A stretch of 28,840 nt of DNA, taken from assembly GCA_964502465.1 (NCBI GenBank), contig CAZCWX010000372.1:1-28840 (forward strand), in the 5' to 3' direction. Both the position numbers and the translations under genes were made by a program. How positions within the stretch are numbered: position 1 is the first letter of the stretch; every line of letters begins with the position of its first letter. Shown here piece by piece: positions 15,274-26,600 of the stretch. The notes beneath the pieces were generated by a model, which did no database searches, was not told the origin of the DNA, and was given only the letters and a program-made list of their open reading frames with translations. Source of the stretch: CAZCWX01 sp964502465. GTDB taxonomy: Bacteria > Desulfobacterota > Binatia > Bin18.

Positions 15274-18200
15274 ATGCCGCGCGCATTCGAATTTGTCGTT
15301 CTGACGCCAGTCGCTTGGTCCACCCCGTCGATTGCGATTGCTGCCAGCCGTGCTGGAGCGTTAGGGGTACTTGATCTCGAGTTTGTTTCCGCTGTGGACC
15401 AGGCACTGGCTGCCGTGCGCCGACTTGGTCAGTATGCCGGCCTTTCTTTCGGTGTCAAAATCAGTGGCGGGACAACGGCGATACTAGAGCGGCTTGCTAC
15501 GGAAACGTTGGCCCCTCCGGCTGTTGTCATTGTGGCAGGGGGTGAGGCGGACTCGCTTGCGCCCTACCTGACCATGCTCCGCCGGCGACGGGTGCGGATC
15601 GTCATGTCAGTCGCCGGTGTTGACGAGGCGGAGGCAGCGGAAAAACTTGAGGTCGATGCCATCATTGCCAAGGGGCATGAGTCTGGTGGTTGGGTGGGGG
15701 AGGAAACGGCGTTCGTCCTGTTGCAGCATTTGCTGCAGCGGCATGCCATCCCGGTGTGGGTTCACGGCGGCATTGGGCAGCATACCGTTGCTGCCTGTTA
15801 TGCCGCAGGTGCTTCCGGAGTTGTCCTGGACTCACAGCTAGTGTTGCTGCGCGAATCCCCGCTGCCAGAAACCATACGCGCGACAGTCACGCGGATGGAT
15901 GGCAGTGAGACCGTCTGTATCGGAGGGGACCTTGGTGCTGCCTGCCGGATATATGCCCGCCCGCGTCTCCCGGTGCTTGAAGAGCTACGCCAGATTGAAA
16001 GTGCCCTGGCTGAGGATGCTCGACCGCACAAGGAAAAAAGGACGGCGTGGCAGGAGGTAATCCACATCCGTGTTGGTTGGGAATCCCTGGACCACCAGGT
16101 CTGGCCACTCGGTCAGGATGCGGCCTTCGCTGTTCCTTTTGCGCAACAATTTCGCACTGTGGCTGGGATGCTCACTGGGTTGCGCGAATCCATCGAGTCG
16201 CACTGTCGGTTAGCCCAGCATCTGCGCCCTCTCGAGAGGGGGAGTGCGCTTGCGCAATCCCACGGAACGCAGTACCCGATCGTACAAGGCCCAATGACAC
16301 GGGTCAGTGACACGCCGGCTTTTGCTGAGAGCGTGGCCAACAATGGCGGCCTGCCGTTTCTCGCGCTCGCGCTCCTACGTGGTGAGGAAGTCAAGTCGCT
16401 TCTTGCAGATACTGCACGCTGCTTAGGTGATCGACCGTGGGGAGTTGGTATTCTTGGTTTCGTTCCATTGGCCTTGAGACAAGAGCAGCTCGAAGCGGTC
16501 CGTACTGTTCGCCCACCTTTCGCATTGATCGCTGGTGGACGACCTGATCAGGCACTGTTGCTGGAACAGAGTGGTATTCCCACCTATCTGCATGTGCCCT
16601 CGCCTGGGCTGCTGTCTATGTTTCTTGAGAGCGGTGCTCAACGTTTTGTCTTCGAGGGAAGAGAGTGCGGGGGGCATGTTGGGCCACGGTCAAGTTTTGT
16701 GCTCTGGGAATTGATGGTTAATATCCTGCTGGAGAAAATTCCCTCTCACCCAGAGGCTGAGCACTACCATGTGTTGTTTGCTGGCGGGATTCACGACGAG
16801 TTGTCGGCGGCAATGGTTGCGACTTTAGCCGCCCCCTTAGCTGCGCGTGGGGTACGGGTTGGGGTCTTGCTTGGCACTGCCTATCTGTTCACCACAGAGG
16901 CAGTTGAGAGCGGCGCGATTGGAAAGGTATTCCAGGAAGAAGCGCTGCAGTGTCAACGAACCATTCTCCTGGAAACCGGACCTGGGCACGCAACCCGCTG
17001 TGTTGAGACCGCGTTCGGCGAGGTCTTCAAGCGGGAAAAGTGGAAGTTAAAGACTGAGCAGCGACTGAGTCCGGATGAGATCCGCACTGTGCTTGAAGAT
17101 CTTAATCTTGGACGACTGCGTATTGCCTCCAAAGGGATCGCGCGCAATCCGCAACTGGATCATGACGCACAAGCGCCGCGGTTTGTGCAGTTAGGTGAAG
17201 AGACTCAGCGCACTGAAGGGATGTACATGATCGGCCAGGTTGCTGCGTTGCGCAGTCACACCTGTACGATTGCCGAACTCCATCACCAGGTGTCTGTCGC
17301 TGGCAGTGAACGACTCTCGCGCCTGAAGTTGGAGCCAGTCAACCACGTGTCACAGAGAGAGGCACGACCAGTGGATATCGCCATCATCGGTATGGCATGT
17401 CTCCTTCCCAAGGCACCGCATCTCAAACGGTATTGGGAAAATATTCTCAACAAAGTAGACGCGATCACCGAAGTGCCACCCGAACGCTGGGATTGGCGAC
17501 GGTATTATGATCCCGACCCCCGTACTCCTGACAAGGTGTACTCCAAGTGGGGCGGATTCATCGACGCCGTGCCGTTTGATCCGTTGCGCTATGGTATGCC
17601 GCCGAATACCCTTTCTTCAATCGAACCCCTGCAGTTGTTGACGCTCGAGGTTGTGCGTGCGGCGTTGACCGACGCTGGATACACTGAGCGCCTCTTCCCC
17701 CATGAGCGCACCGGTGTCATCCTGGGTGTTGGTGGAGGAGCGGGGGATCTCGGACAACAATACGCTGTTCGCTCCGCGCTGCCAATGTATTTGGAAGACA
17801 CTCCGGATGGGGTGTGGCAACAGTTGCCTCAATGGACTGAAGACTCCTTCGCCGGTATTCTGCTGAACGTCGTTGCTGGCCGTGTGGCGAACCGCTTTGA
17901 TCTGGGTGGTGTCAATTATACTGTTGATGCGGCGTGTGCGTCGTCACTGGCTGCGGTGTACGCGGCGGTACGAGAACTCGAAACCGGCACAGCAGATATG
18001 ATGGTGGTTGGCGGTGCCGATACGGTCCAGAACCCGTTCGCCTATCTCTGTTTTAGCAAAACGCACGCGCTCTCACCCCGTGGACGTTGTCGGCCCTTCG
18101 ACGCGAGTGCCGATGGTATTGCTATCAGTGAAGGGGTGGCGATGTTGGTGCTCAAACGGCTGGAAGATGCCGAGCGCGACGGCGATCGTATTTATGCGGT

Positions 18201-21200
18201 CATCAAGGCGGTTGCCGGGTCAAGCGATGGCCGGGACCGTGGACTGACCGCCCCGCGACCAGAAGGGCAAATTCGCGCGCTGGAACGGGCGTATGCTGCA
18301 GCGGGATTCGGTCCGCATACCGTGAGCCTTATCGAGGCCCATGGCACAGGGACGGTCGCTGGAGACCAGGCTGAGGTCGAATCTCTCACCCGCGTGTTCG
18401 CTGCGGCTGGAGCCGCGCAACAGAGCTGTGCGCTCGGCTCGGTGAAATCCATGATTGGCCACACCAAATGCACGGCCGGAGTGGCAGGGATCGTGAAAGT
18501 TGCTCTTGCTCTGCATCATCGCGTGTTGCCACCGACACTCCATATTGAGCAACCTAATCCCAAGGCGTTCCCCGAGAACAGTCCTTTCTATGTTAATACG
18601 GAGGTCAGGCCGTGGCTACCTGGACCACACAGAATACCACGCCGGGCTGGGGTGAGCTCATTCGGTTTTGGTGGGACAAATTTCCATACGGTGTTGGAAG
18701 AGTATCGTTATGACGAACCCTACACCGTTGCAGCGCACTGGCCTACCGAACTATTCGTGTGGACTGCTTCCTCACGGCAGGAGATTGTTGCTCTGCTTGA
18801 GCAGCTTGAGCAAGAGCTTGCTACCGGTGCGAGACCAACGCTCCGAGACCTGGCCTATTCAGTGTGGCTGAGGAGCAAAGAGCGCCGTCTTGCGATTGGC
18901 ACCGTTGGCGTCACGCTGACTATTGTTGCCACTATGCTCGATGATCTTCGTCAGAAACTCGGCAGTGCACGCACGAGTCTGAGTGATCCCCAGACGGTTG
19001 CTCTCACTGATCCGCGTGGAGTGTATTTTACTGCAGCTCCGCTTGCAGCAGCAGGACAGCTTGCGTTTCTCTTCCCGGGGCAAGGATCGCAGTCCGTTGA
19101 TATGCTCCGCGACCTCGCAGTACAGTTCCCTGAAGTCCGAGAGGTATTTACACGTGCGGATGCCGTGTTAGCCGAATGTTTTCCGCAGCCCTTAAGCACG
19201 TACATTTTCCCTCCGCCCCGATTTGGTCCTGCTGAAGAACGCCTGCGACAAGAAGCACTGACCCAGACTCACATTGCGCAGCCAGCTCTTGGGGCTGCTG
19301 CTCTGAGCCTGCTGACTCTCCTCCGATCGTTCGGGGTGGAACCCCAGGTGACTGCTGGTCACAGCTATGGTGAGTATATCGCCTTGTGTGCAGCAGGAGT
19401 GCTCGACGAAGAGACGCTTTTCGTACTCTCTGAGGCGAGAGGCCGCGCCATTATTGACACCGCGAGTGAGGATCTCGGTACGATGGCTGCCGTGCAGGCT
19501 GACCGAGAACAGACGGCAATGGCGCTCGCTGCTCTTGAGGGAGTCTGGATTGCTAATGTGAATGGCCCAACCCAGACGATGATTTCTGGCACCCAGCGGA
19601 GTATGACGGAGGCGATACGACGACTCGAAGCGAGCGGCATGCGAGCGCGACCTATCCAGGTCGCCTGTGGATTTCACTCCCCATTGGTTGCTCCAGCGCG
19701 CGACCGGTTTGCGGCACATCTGGCAACGACGGTACTGCGTCGTCCGCGGATCGCGGTTTTCTCCAATACCCTTGCGGCGCCTCATGCGCAGGATCCACGG
19801 GCAATCGCGACCTTGCTCGTGGATCACCTGGTACAGCCGGTCCGCTTCGCTGAGCAGATCGAGGCCATGTACCAGGCTGGCGTGCGCCTTTTTGTGGAGG
19901 TTGGGCCAGGAAGCGTGCTCACGAACCTTGTGCAGCAGAACTTGGGGCCTCGGGCTCACGTGGCAATCGCGCCAGGGGCCTCAGGCCGGTCAGCCCTCCT
20001 CTCGTTGCAACTCGCTTTAGCTCAGCTCGCCGCGCACGGCGTGGCAGTCAATCTCGATCGCCTCTTTGTAAATCGAGACGTGCGGCGTCTTGATCTGGGA
20101 GCACTTGCCAAAGAAACCCAAGAGGAGCCACTTCCGGCAACCGCCTGGCTTGTGCATGGTGGGCGGGCATGGCCGGCGCACGAAGAGAGAGCAAAGCCAC
20201 CTCTCCCGGTAGCGTTGTCGGTTACACAGACAGTCACCGAACAGGGAGAGAATCGCCCAACTGCTGCGACCGCGGATCATATCGCTGCAGCAGATGGTGG
20301 CAGACAGTCTTCGCCACAAACGATGTCATCTCACGCTGCTTCCAGTCAGCCTCCGCCTGTTCCTCTGGTGAACGGCGGCGCTGCTGAGGTGGTGCTGCAG
20401 TTTCAGTGCCTCATGGATCGCTTCCTCGAAACGCAGCGCAACGTCATGCTGACGTATTTGCCGCAGCAACCGTCGCAACTCCCCGCGCCTGCACAGCACG
20501 TTCCCCAGCACGTTGCTCCGCCTGCTCAGGAGACGTTCCAAACTACAGGACACCCCCTTTCCTTTTCGCATGGGTCTGTGCCGCAGAATGGCACTGGCAT
20601 ACTCCTGTCAAAGGAAGCAATTGCAAACAGTGAGAGGCGGGCTGGGGACGAAGCGATTGAAAAATCGATGGCAGGAACGACGCGAATTGAAGAAGCTGCG
20701 GGGACAGAAAGCTCTGAGATACCGGCAGCGGAACTCGGCCGTGAGCGATTGACGCAGGAGCTGTTACAGATTGTGAGTGAGCGTACAGGCTATCCAACGG
20801 AGATGCTCGATCTCGACGTGAACATCGAAGCTGACCTGGGGATTGATTCGATCAAGCGCGTTGAGATTCTCGGCGCCTTTCAGCAGGCGCACCTGGCAGC
20901 CTTTCAAGAAATAACGCCAGAGTTGATGGAAAATCTCACCGGGTTGAAGACCTTGAGAGGGATTATTGACGCCGTGATCGGGGCTCTCAATGGGGCGTCT
21001 CATCCGCGTGAAACTGCGCTCAATGGTCCTGCCACATCGTCGCCACGCTCGATTGTTGATTCTCCCACTGCAACCCCTACTGAGAACGTGCGTGTCCCGC
21101 GCTTCCTCCTCTCTGCGGTTGAGGCTCCGCTTGACGGTCCCTCTCAACCTGCGCTGCCGCAGGGGCCAGTGATGCTGACCGATGACCAACGCGGGGTTGC

Positions 21201-23616
21201 AGAGGCGATTGCTGCGGACTTGCGGACACGAGGAATCTCGTCCCTCATGGTCAGACATGGGGCAAAAAGGGAAAAACTGGCTTCCGATAGCTATGCGACT
21301 GATCTGACTGATTTTCGTGCGGTGAAGGAGTTAATCGAAGCGCTCCGCCATGCACATGGTCCGCTCGGCGGAATCATTCACTGCCTGCCGCTGCGAGACC
21401 AGTCTGGGAAAGCTGCGCTTGACCCTGTGAGATGGCGAGAGTCGGTCGCGCTTCACGTGAAGAGTCTCTTCTCCCTGCTGCAGAACCTGGGTGCGGATAT
21501 AAAAACAGCCGCAGAAAAACGTGCCGGGTGTGTGGTGGCTCTGACCTCGATGGGAGGACACTTTGCGAGTGATTGGGTGCCCGAAGAGTTCTGTCCGCTT
21601 GACGGCGGGATTGCCGGGATCATCAAAACGCTTGCCCTCGAGTGGCCGACGGTGCGCTGTCGGGTTATCGATATTGAGGCGAGGAGCGAGACGACAGCAG
21701 TCGCTGACTCTGTGCTGCAAGAACTCCGTGCTGCTGACAGCAACGTTGAAATCGGCTACCGCGACGGGCGACGATTTGTGTTGCGAGCCCGTCCTGCTTC
21801 TCTCCAAGAGGTGAACTCGAGCAGAATCGACACCAGTGACATTTTTCTCATCACTGGTGGTGCTCGTGGCATTACCGCAGAAATTGCTTGCGAGCTTGCT
21901 GCCCGGTATCGGCCAACGATCCTCATTGCTGGGCGTTCGGCGTTACCGAACGCTGACGAACCCTGGGAAACCGCTACGCTGTCTGGGCGAGAGTTGAAGC
22001 AGGTACTTATTCAACAGATGAGCCGCGCAGGGCAGCGCCCTCTCCCTGCACAGGTTGAGACAGTATACACACGTCTTCTCCATGAGCGGGAGGTACGCCA
22101 GAACCTCGCGCTCATGCGCGAAGTGGGTGCGACCGTGCGGTATCACCAAGTCGATGTCCGAGACGAACAGGCATTTGCCGGACTGATCGACACCATCTAC
22201 GCCTCGTACGGACGGCTTGACGGGGTCATTCATGGCGCTGGTCTCATCGAAGATAAACTGCTTGAGGACAAAGCCCGTGCGTCTTTTGACCGAGTTTTTG
22301 ATACCAAAGTCACCAGCGCTTTCGTGCTCAGCCACAAGTTGCGACCTGAGTCGCTAAAATTTCTCGTCTTCTTCTCATCGGTGGCTGGACGGTTTGGCAA
22401 CCGGGGGCAAGGAGACTATGCGGCGGCAAACGAGGTACTGAACAAGCTCGCTGTCTACCTTGATCACCAATGGCCCGCACGGGTGGTCGCGATCGATTGG
22501 GGGCCGTGGGGAAAAACTGGCATGGTATCGAGCGCGGTCGAACGACACTTCATCGAGAGCGGGGTACAGGTCATACCTCCCACCGCTGGGCGTCAAGCTT
22601 TCGATGAAGAGCTTCGCTGCGGCAGGAAAGGGGAAAGAGAAGTTATTTGGGGGGATGGTCCATGGAAGACTGCCGCTTCTGTTGTCAGTGCTTCTTCTGT
22701 AGGGGGATTACCGCTCTTCCGCGATGCGGTTTGCTCGGTGGTCGGCAAAGCTGATGCGATCGAAGTGCTCTATCGATTAGACCCATCGTATGACCTCTAC
22801 CTGCAGGATCACCAATTGGATGGGAAATCCGTCTTCCCTGCGGCTATGGCAATGGAACTCATGGCCGAAGTCGCCCAGCATGGGTGGCCTGAACGGCAGA
22901 TGGTCGGGGTGCGCTCTCTCCGGGTGCTTCGCGGTATTGTGCTGGAAGATAGGGTGAAAGCCCTACGCATTATTGCATGTCCGCAGACGCAAACTGTCGC
23001 TAGTGAAGATCTGCGTGTTAATGTAGAGATTCGGGGAATGGACGAGGCTGCACCAGCATACTACCGAGCGACAATCCAACTCTCCACCAAACCGGCCGTT
23101 GCGTCATTCGCTCAAGCGCCGGGTCCTGTGGATATCCGGCCGTTCCCTCTGAGTGCAGCAGATGCCTACGGTCACTGGCTCTTTCATGGGCCACGCTTTC
23201 AAGGGATCTCAAAAATTGAGGGAATCAATGGCAACTGGCTTGTGGCTTTAGTGAAACCGTCGTCACCCGAACAGTGTGTATCGCGTGCGGCACCTGGTCA
23301 TTGGCTCATCGACCCGGTAGTGGTCGATAGCGGCTTCCAACTGGCGATCTTGTGGGCGCGAGCGCACAATGACATGACTCCGTTGCCCGCCTCCCTTGGT
23401 TCGTTGCGCTGTTTTGGTGTTCCATTGGGGAAAAGGCTTCGCTGCCATTTACAAGCGGAGTCCCGCGCGGGTGGGTCAATGCTGACAACGCAGCTTTTCT
23501 TCTCGGAATTGGATGGTCGCTTGGTTGGTCTCATTGAAGACATGGAATTTTCCTGTAGCAAATCACTGAACCGCCTGGGCGGCAAGGCTGTATCTCGGCT
23601 CCTGGAGGCGCGTTAG
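15274..23616 (+). CDS. Lipid/polyketide megasynthase: NPD-NPD-KS-AT-ACP-KR-DH
   Basis: This is a 2780-residue iterative-type synthase. Two flavin NPD (2-nitropropane dioxygenase/enoyl-reductase-like) barrels come first: about 3-240, with a GHESGGW motif (W140), and about 330-593, with GRECGGHVG (H468). KS spans about 700-1144 (C888, H1023 in EAHGTGT, H1063). AT spans about 1260-1563 (S1364 in GHSYGE). A Pro/Gln-rich linker ends in the FLETQRNVMLTYL helix seen in PUFA/enediyne-type enzymes. There is one ACP (S1859 in LGIDSIKR). KR covers about 2000-2459 (GGARGIT, S2369, Y2382) and a double-hotdog DH covers about 2490-2776 (H2513, D2685/Q2689). The start ATG has only a weak ribosome site. It acts with the next protein, which supplies a PPTase. 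The product is inferred to be a specialised lipid or polyene. Confidence 0.9.
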   Translation: MPRAFEFVVLTPVAWSTPSIAIAASRAGALGVLDLEFVSAVDQALAAVRRLGQYAGLSFGVKISGGTTAILERLATETLAPPAVVIVAGGEADSLAPYLTMLRRRRVRIVMSVAGVDEAEAAEKLEVDAIIAKGHESGGWVGEETAFVLLQHLLQRHAIPVWVHGGIGQHTVAACYAAGASGVVLDSQLVLLRESPLPETIRATVTRMDGSETVCIGGDLGAACRIYARPRLPVLEELRQIESALAEDARPHKEKRTAWQEVIHIRVGWESLDHQVWPLGQDAAFAVPFAQQFRTVAGMLTGLRESIESHCRLAQHLRPLERGSALAQSHGTQYPIVQGPMTRVSDTPAFAESVANNGGLPFLALALLRGEEVKSLLADTARCLGDRPWGVGILGFVPLALRQEQLEAVRTVRPPFALIAGGRPDQALLLEQSGIPTYLHVPSPGLLSMFLESGAQRFVFEGRECGGHVGPRSSFVLWELMVNILLEKIPSHPEAEHYHVLFAGGIHDELSAAMVATLAAPLAARGVRVGVLLGTAYLFTTEAVESGAIGKVFQEEALQCQRTILLETGPGHATRCVETAFGEVFKREKWKLKTEQRLSPDEIRTVLEDLNLGRLRIASKGIARNPQLDHDAQAPRFVQLGEETQRTEGMYMIGQVAALRSHTCTIAELHHQVSVAGSERLSRLKLEPVNHVSQREARPVDIAIIGMACLLPKAPHLKRYWENILNKVDAITEVPPERWDWRRYYDPDPRTPDKVYSKWGGFIDAVPFDPLRYGMPPNTLSSIEPLQLLTLEVVRAALTDAGYTERLFPHERTGVILGVGGGAGDLGQQYAVRSALPMYLEDTPDGVWQQLPQWTEDSFAGILLNVVAGRVANRFDLGGVNYTVDAACASSLAAVYAAVRELETGTADMMVVGGADTVQNPFAYLCFSKTHALSPRGRCRPFDASADGIAISEGVAMLVLKRLEDAERDGDRIYAVIKAVAGSSDGRDRGLTAPRPEGQIRALERAYAAAGFGPHTVSLIEAHGTGTVAGDQAEVESLTRVFAAAGAAQQSCALGSVKSMIGHTKCTAGVAGIVKVALALHHRVLPPTLHIEQPNPKAFPENSPFYVNTEVRPWLPGPHRIPRRAGVSSFGFGGTNFHTVLEEYRYDEPYTVAAHWPTELFVWTASSRQEIVALLEQLEQELATGARPTLRDLAYSVWLRSKERRLAIGTVGVTLTIVATMLDDLRQKLGSARTSLSDPQTVALTDPRGVYFTAAPLAAAGQLAFLFPGQGSQSVDMLRDLAVQFPEVREVFTRADAVLAECFPQPLSTYIFPPPRFGPAEERLRQEALTQTHIAQPALGAAALSLLTLLRSFGVEPQVTAGHSYGEYIALCAAGVLDEETLFVLSEARGRAIIDTASEDLGTMAAVQADREQTAMALAALEGVWIANVNGPTQTMISGTQRSMTEAIRRLEASGMRARPIQVACGFHSPLVAPARDRFAAHLATTVLRRPRIAVFSNTLAAPHAQDPRAIATLLVDHLVQPVRFAEQIEAMYQAGVRLFVEVGPGSVLTNLVQQNLGPRAHVAIAPGASGRSALLSLQLALAQLAAHGVAVNLDRLFVNRDVRRLDLGALAKETQEEPLPATAWLVHGGRAWPAHEERAKPPLPVALSVTQTVTEQGENRPTAATADHIAAADGGRQSSPQTMSSHAASSQPPPVPLVNGGAAEVVLQFQCLMDRFLETQRNVMLTYLPQQPSQLPAPAQHVPQHVAPPAQETFQTTGHPLSFSHGSVPQNGTGILLSKEAIANSERRAGDEAIEKSMAGTTRIEEAAGTESSEIPAAELGRERLTQELLQIVSERTGYPTEMLDLDVNIEADLGIDSIKRVEILGAFQQAHLAAFQEITPELMENLTGLKTLRGIIDAVIGALNGASHPRETALNGPATSSPRSIVDSPTATPTENVRVPRFLLSAVEAPLDGPSQPALPQGPVMLTDDQRGVAEAIAADLRTRGISSLMVRHGAKREKLASDSYATDLTDFRAVKELIEALRHAHGPLGGIIHCLPLRDQSGKAALDPVRWRESVALHVKSLFSLLQNLGADIKTAAEKRAGCVVALTSMGGHFASDWVPEEFCPLDGGIAGIIKTLALEWPTVRCRVIDIEARSETTAVADSVLQELRAADSNVEIGYRDGRRFVLRARPASLQEVNSSRIDTSDIFLITGGARGITAEIACELAARYRPTILIAGRSALPNADEPWETATLSGRELKQVLIQQMSRAGQRPLPAQVETVYTRLLHEREVRQNLALMREVGATVRYHQVDVRDEQAFAGLIDTIYASYGRLDGVIHGAGLIEDKLLEDKARASFDRVFDTKVTSAFVLSHKLRPESLKFLVFFSSVAGRFGNRGQGDYAAANEVLNKLAVYLDHQWPARVVAIDWGPWGKTGMVSSAVERHFIESGVQVIPPTAGRQAFDEELRCGRKGEREVIWGDGPWKTAASVVSASSVGGLPLFRDAVCSVVGKADAIEVLYRLDPSYDLYLQDHQLDGKSVFPAAMAMELMAEVAQHGWPERQMVGVRSLRVLRGIVLEDRVKALRIIACPQTQTVASEDLRVNVEIRGMDEAAPAYYRATIQLSTKPAVASFAQAPGPVDIRPFPLSAADAYGHWLFHGPRFQGISKIEGINGNWLVALVKPSSPEQCVSRAAPGHWLIDPVVVDSGFQLAILWARAHNDMTPLPASLGSLRCFGVPLGKRLRCHLQAESRAGGSMLTTQLFFSELDGRLVGLIEDMEFSCSKSLNRLGGKAVSRLLEAR

Positions 23617-23618
23617 GA

Positions 23619-26600
23619 GTGGAGTTGGTGATCGGGCACCCTCGGTCGGTCGATGATATCGCCATCATTGGGATGGCGTGTCTCTTCCCTGGTGCGCCAG
23701 ATGTGCAAGCGTATTGGGAGAACATTGTTGGGAAGGTGTGTGCGATTGGGGACCCACCTCCTGGGTGGGCAGGAGAGGAGATCTTTGATCCGCACTCACA
23801 CGAACCAGACCGTATCTACTGCCGCAAGGGGGGCTTTCTCGGAGACCTTGCCCGTTTCGATCCGCTCGCCTACGGCGTCATGCCGCGTGCAGTCGATGGT
23901 GCTGAACCTGAGCACTTCCTTGCGCTCCGAGTTGCCCATGAAGCATTAGCCGATGCTGGATACCTCAATCGCCCGTTCAATCGCCAGAAGGCTGGTGTCA
24001 TTCTCGGACGCGGAACCTTCCTGAATCGGGGGAACGTTACCGCTCTGCAGCATGGGTTGATTATTGACCAGACCTTGCGCGTGCTTACTCAGTTACACCC
24101 TGAGTACAGCAAACAGGAACTGCACGTCCTGAAAGAGCAATTGAAGGCCAGCTTGCCTGCCTTCAATACAGAAACTGCACCGGGGCTGGTGTCGAATGTC
24201 ATGTGTGGACGCATTGCAAATCGCCTCGACTTGCAGGGCCCGACGTATGCTGTTGATGCGGCCTGTGCATCGTCTCTTATCGCTCTTGATCTCGGAGTGC
24301 GTGACCTCCAAAGCAATCGGTGCGATCTTGTTCTCGTTGGCGGCGTCAGTATCTCGACGCCGGCGATTGTGTTCATGGTGTTTTGCCAACTGAGTGCCCT
24401 TTCTCGCAGCGGTCAGATTCGTCCCTTCGATGCCAACGCGGACGGGACGTTGCTGGGAGAAGGAATTGGGATGGTTGTCCTGAAACGTCTCCAAGATGCC
24501 AGACGGGATGGTGACCGTATCTACGCAATGGTCAAAGGCGTTGGTGTGGCGAGTGATGGCCGGGCTCTTGCAGTGCTTGCGCCGCGACTCGAAGGCGAGG
24601 AACTCGCTTTACGCCGGGCGTATGAGGAGGCTGGCATCTCGCCGAGAACAGTCGAGCTGATTGAAGCGCATGGTACTGGTACCCTTGTTGGTGACCTGAC
24701 AGAAATCCAAGCGCTTCGGCGGGTGTTTGGTGATCGTGAGGGGCTGTATCCACATTGTGGATTGGGTTCAGTCAAGTCAATGATTAGTCACACTATTCCC
24801 GCAGCGGGGGTCGCTGGCCTCATTAAAGCCACGCTGTCGCTTTATCATAAGACGTTGCCACCAACACTGGGCTGTGAAGCTCCCAACCCAAAATTTGAGC
24901 TAGAGAAGACACCTTTCTACATTAATACAGAGACACGCCCCTGGATTCATGGAGGACAGGAGCCTCGCCGTGCGGGTGTGAACGCGTTCGGCTTCGGTGG
25001 GATTAACACTCACGTGCTTCTCGAGGAAGTTTCCGTTGAAGAGGAATCGGGTTGTTGCCAGAGAACCTGGGACTCGGAAGTGGTGATTGTGCAAGGGTCG
25101 TCTCGAGCCGAGATCATTGCTCACGGAGAGCGCCTGCGCGACTATGTAGAGGCCAACCAGAACGTCTGCTTGCGAGACGTTGCGTATACATGTAACGGAG
25201 AACTCCGTGAGTCAACACTGCACCTTGCTATCGTTGCCACCTCAGTTGCTGAACTTTCGCAGAAGCTGAATCATGCGCTGCAACGGTTGTCTGATGCCAA
25301 GCGTCAGCGCATAAAAGATAGGAGCGGTATTTATTTCTTCGAAGAGCCGCTCGCTCGTCAGGGAAAGCTGGCCTATCTGTTTCCCGGAGAAGGGGCACAA
25401 TACACGAACATGCTTGTTGACCTTTGCCTGTATTTCTCAGAGGTCCGGGCCTGTTTTGACCGGGCTGATCGCGTCTTTCTTGAGAACAGCCGACCGTACG
25501 TTCCGAGTCAGGTCATATTCCCACCGCCGCTTGAAACTCACAGCGAGGAAACGGCCCTCTGGCAGGTCGATATTGCGGTTGCCGCAGTATTCTCTGCCAA
25601 TCGAGCTCTTGCCACTCTCCTGTCTCGCCTTGGGGTCAGGCCAGGGGCAATCGTCGGCCATAGCAGCGGAGAATATGCGGCGCTCTTAGCCGCCGGTGCA
25701 GTTGAGGTAAGCAGTGAGGAAGATCTGCTCCAGCATGGCCTGGCGTTAAATACTGTGTATGCAGCGGTTGAGGAGCGTATTCCTGCGGCAACCTTGATCG
25801 CAGTCGGAGTGGGCCGCCCTGGTGTACTCCAGGCGGTATTAAAGCAATGCCCGGGTCCTCTCTATGTGACTATGGACAATTGCCCACACCAAGTGATTCT
25901 GTGCGGGACAGAAGAAAATGCGAACGCGGCGATGGCAATGCTCCGCAGTCAGGGTGCGATTTGCACAGTCCTTCCCTTCAAACGCGGGTATCATACGCCC
26001 TTGTTTGCGCCGGTATCGAAAGAATTCGCCCGCTTTTTTCAAAAGCTGCAAGTAGTTGCTCCTCACGTGCCACTATACTCGTGCGCAACCGCGCAGCTCT
26101 TTCCTGCTGTCCCTGACAACATTCGCCAGCTCGCTGTCTCCCAATGGTCAAGTCCGGTGCGCTTCCGTGAGACTATTGAGGCAATGTGGAAGGCGGGGGT
26201 ACGGGTCTTTCTTGAAGTCGGGCCTCGGGGAACCCTCGTTGGGTTTGTTGATGATATTCTTCGAGGCAAACCCTATGTGTCAATCCCACTGAATGTGACA
26301 CATCGCTCTGGTATCATGCAGTTGAATCACGCAGTCGGGCTCCTCGCCGCGCACGGCGTTCCTATGCAACTCGATTATTTGTACGAACGACGACAACCGC
26401 GGCGCCTTGATTTCAAGGCGACAGCAAAAGAGCTTCCGATGCAGCAATCATCTATGCGAGTCGCTTTGGACCTGCCGATTGCGCGTGTTCAGAGTACTGG
26501 CGTGGTGAAGAAGGGAAAGGCAACGCTTGAAGGAACCAAACCTTCTCTCGTGGCTGAGCAGGAGAGAGAAAACTCCTCCATGCCAACAGGACTGATACAG

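Noticed and set aside
19192..19959. 255-residue open frame on the minus strand inside the first megasynthase
   Set aside because: It is antisense to the AT domain, has no recognisable family features, and the opposite strand carries clear catalytic motifs.
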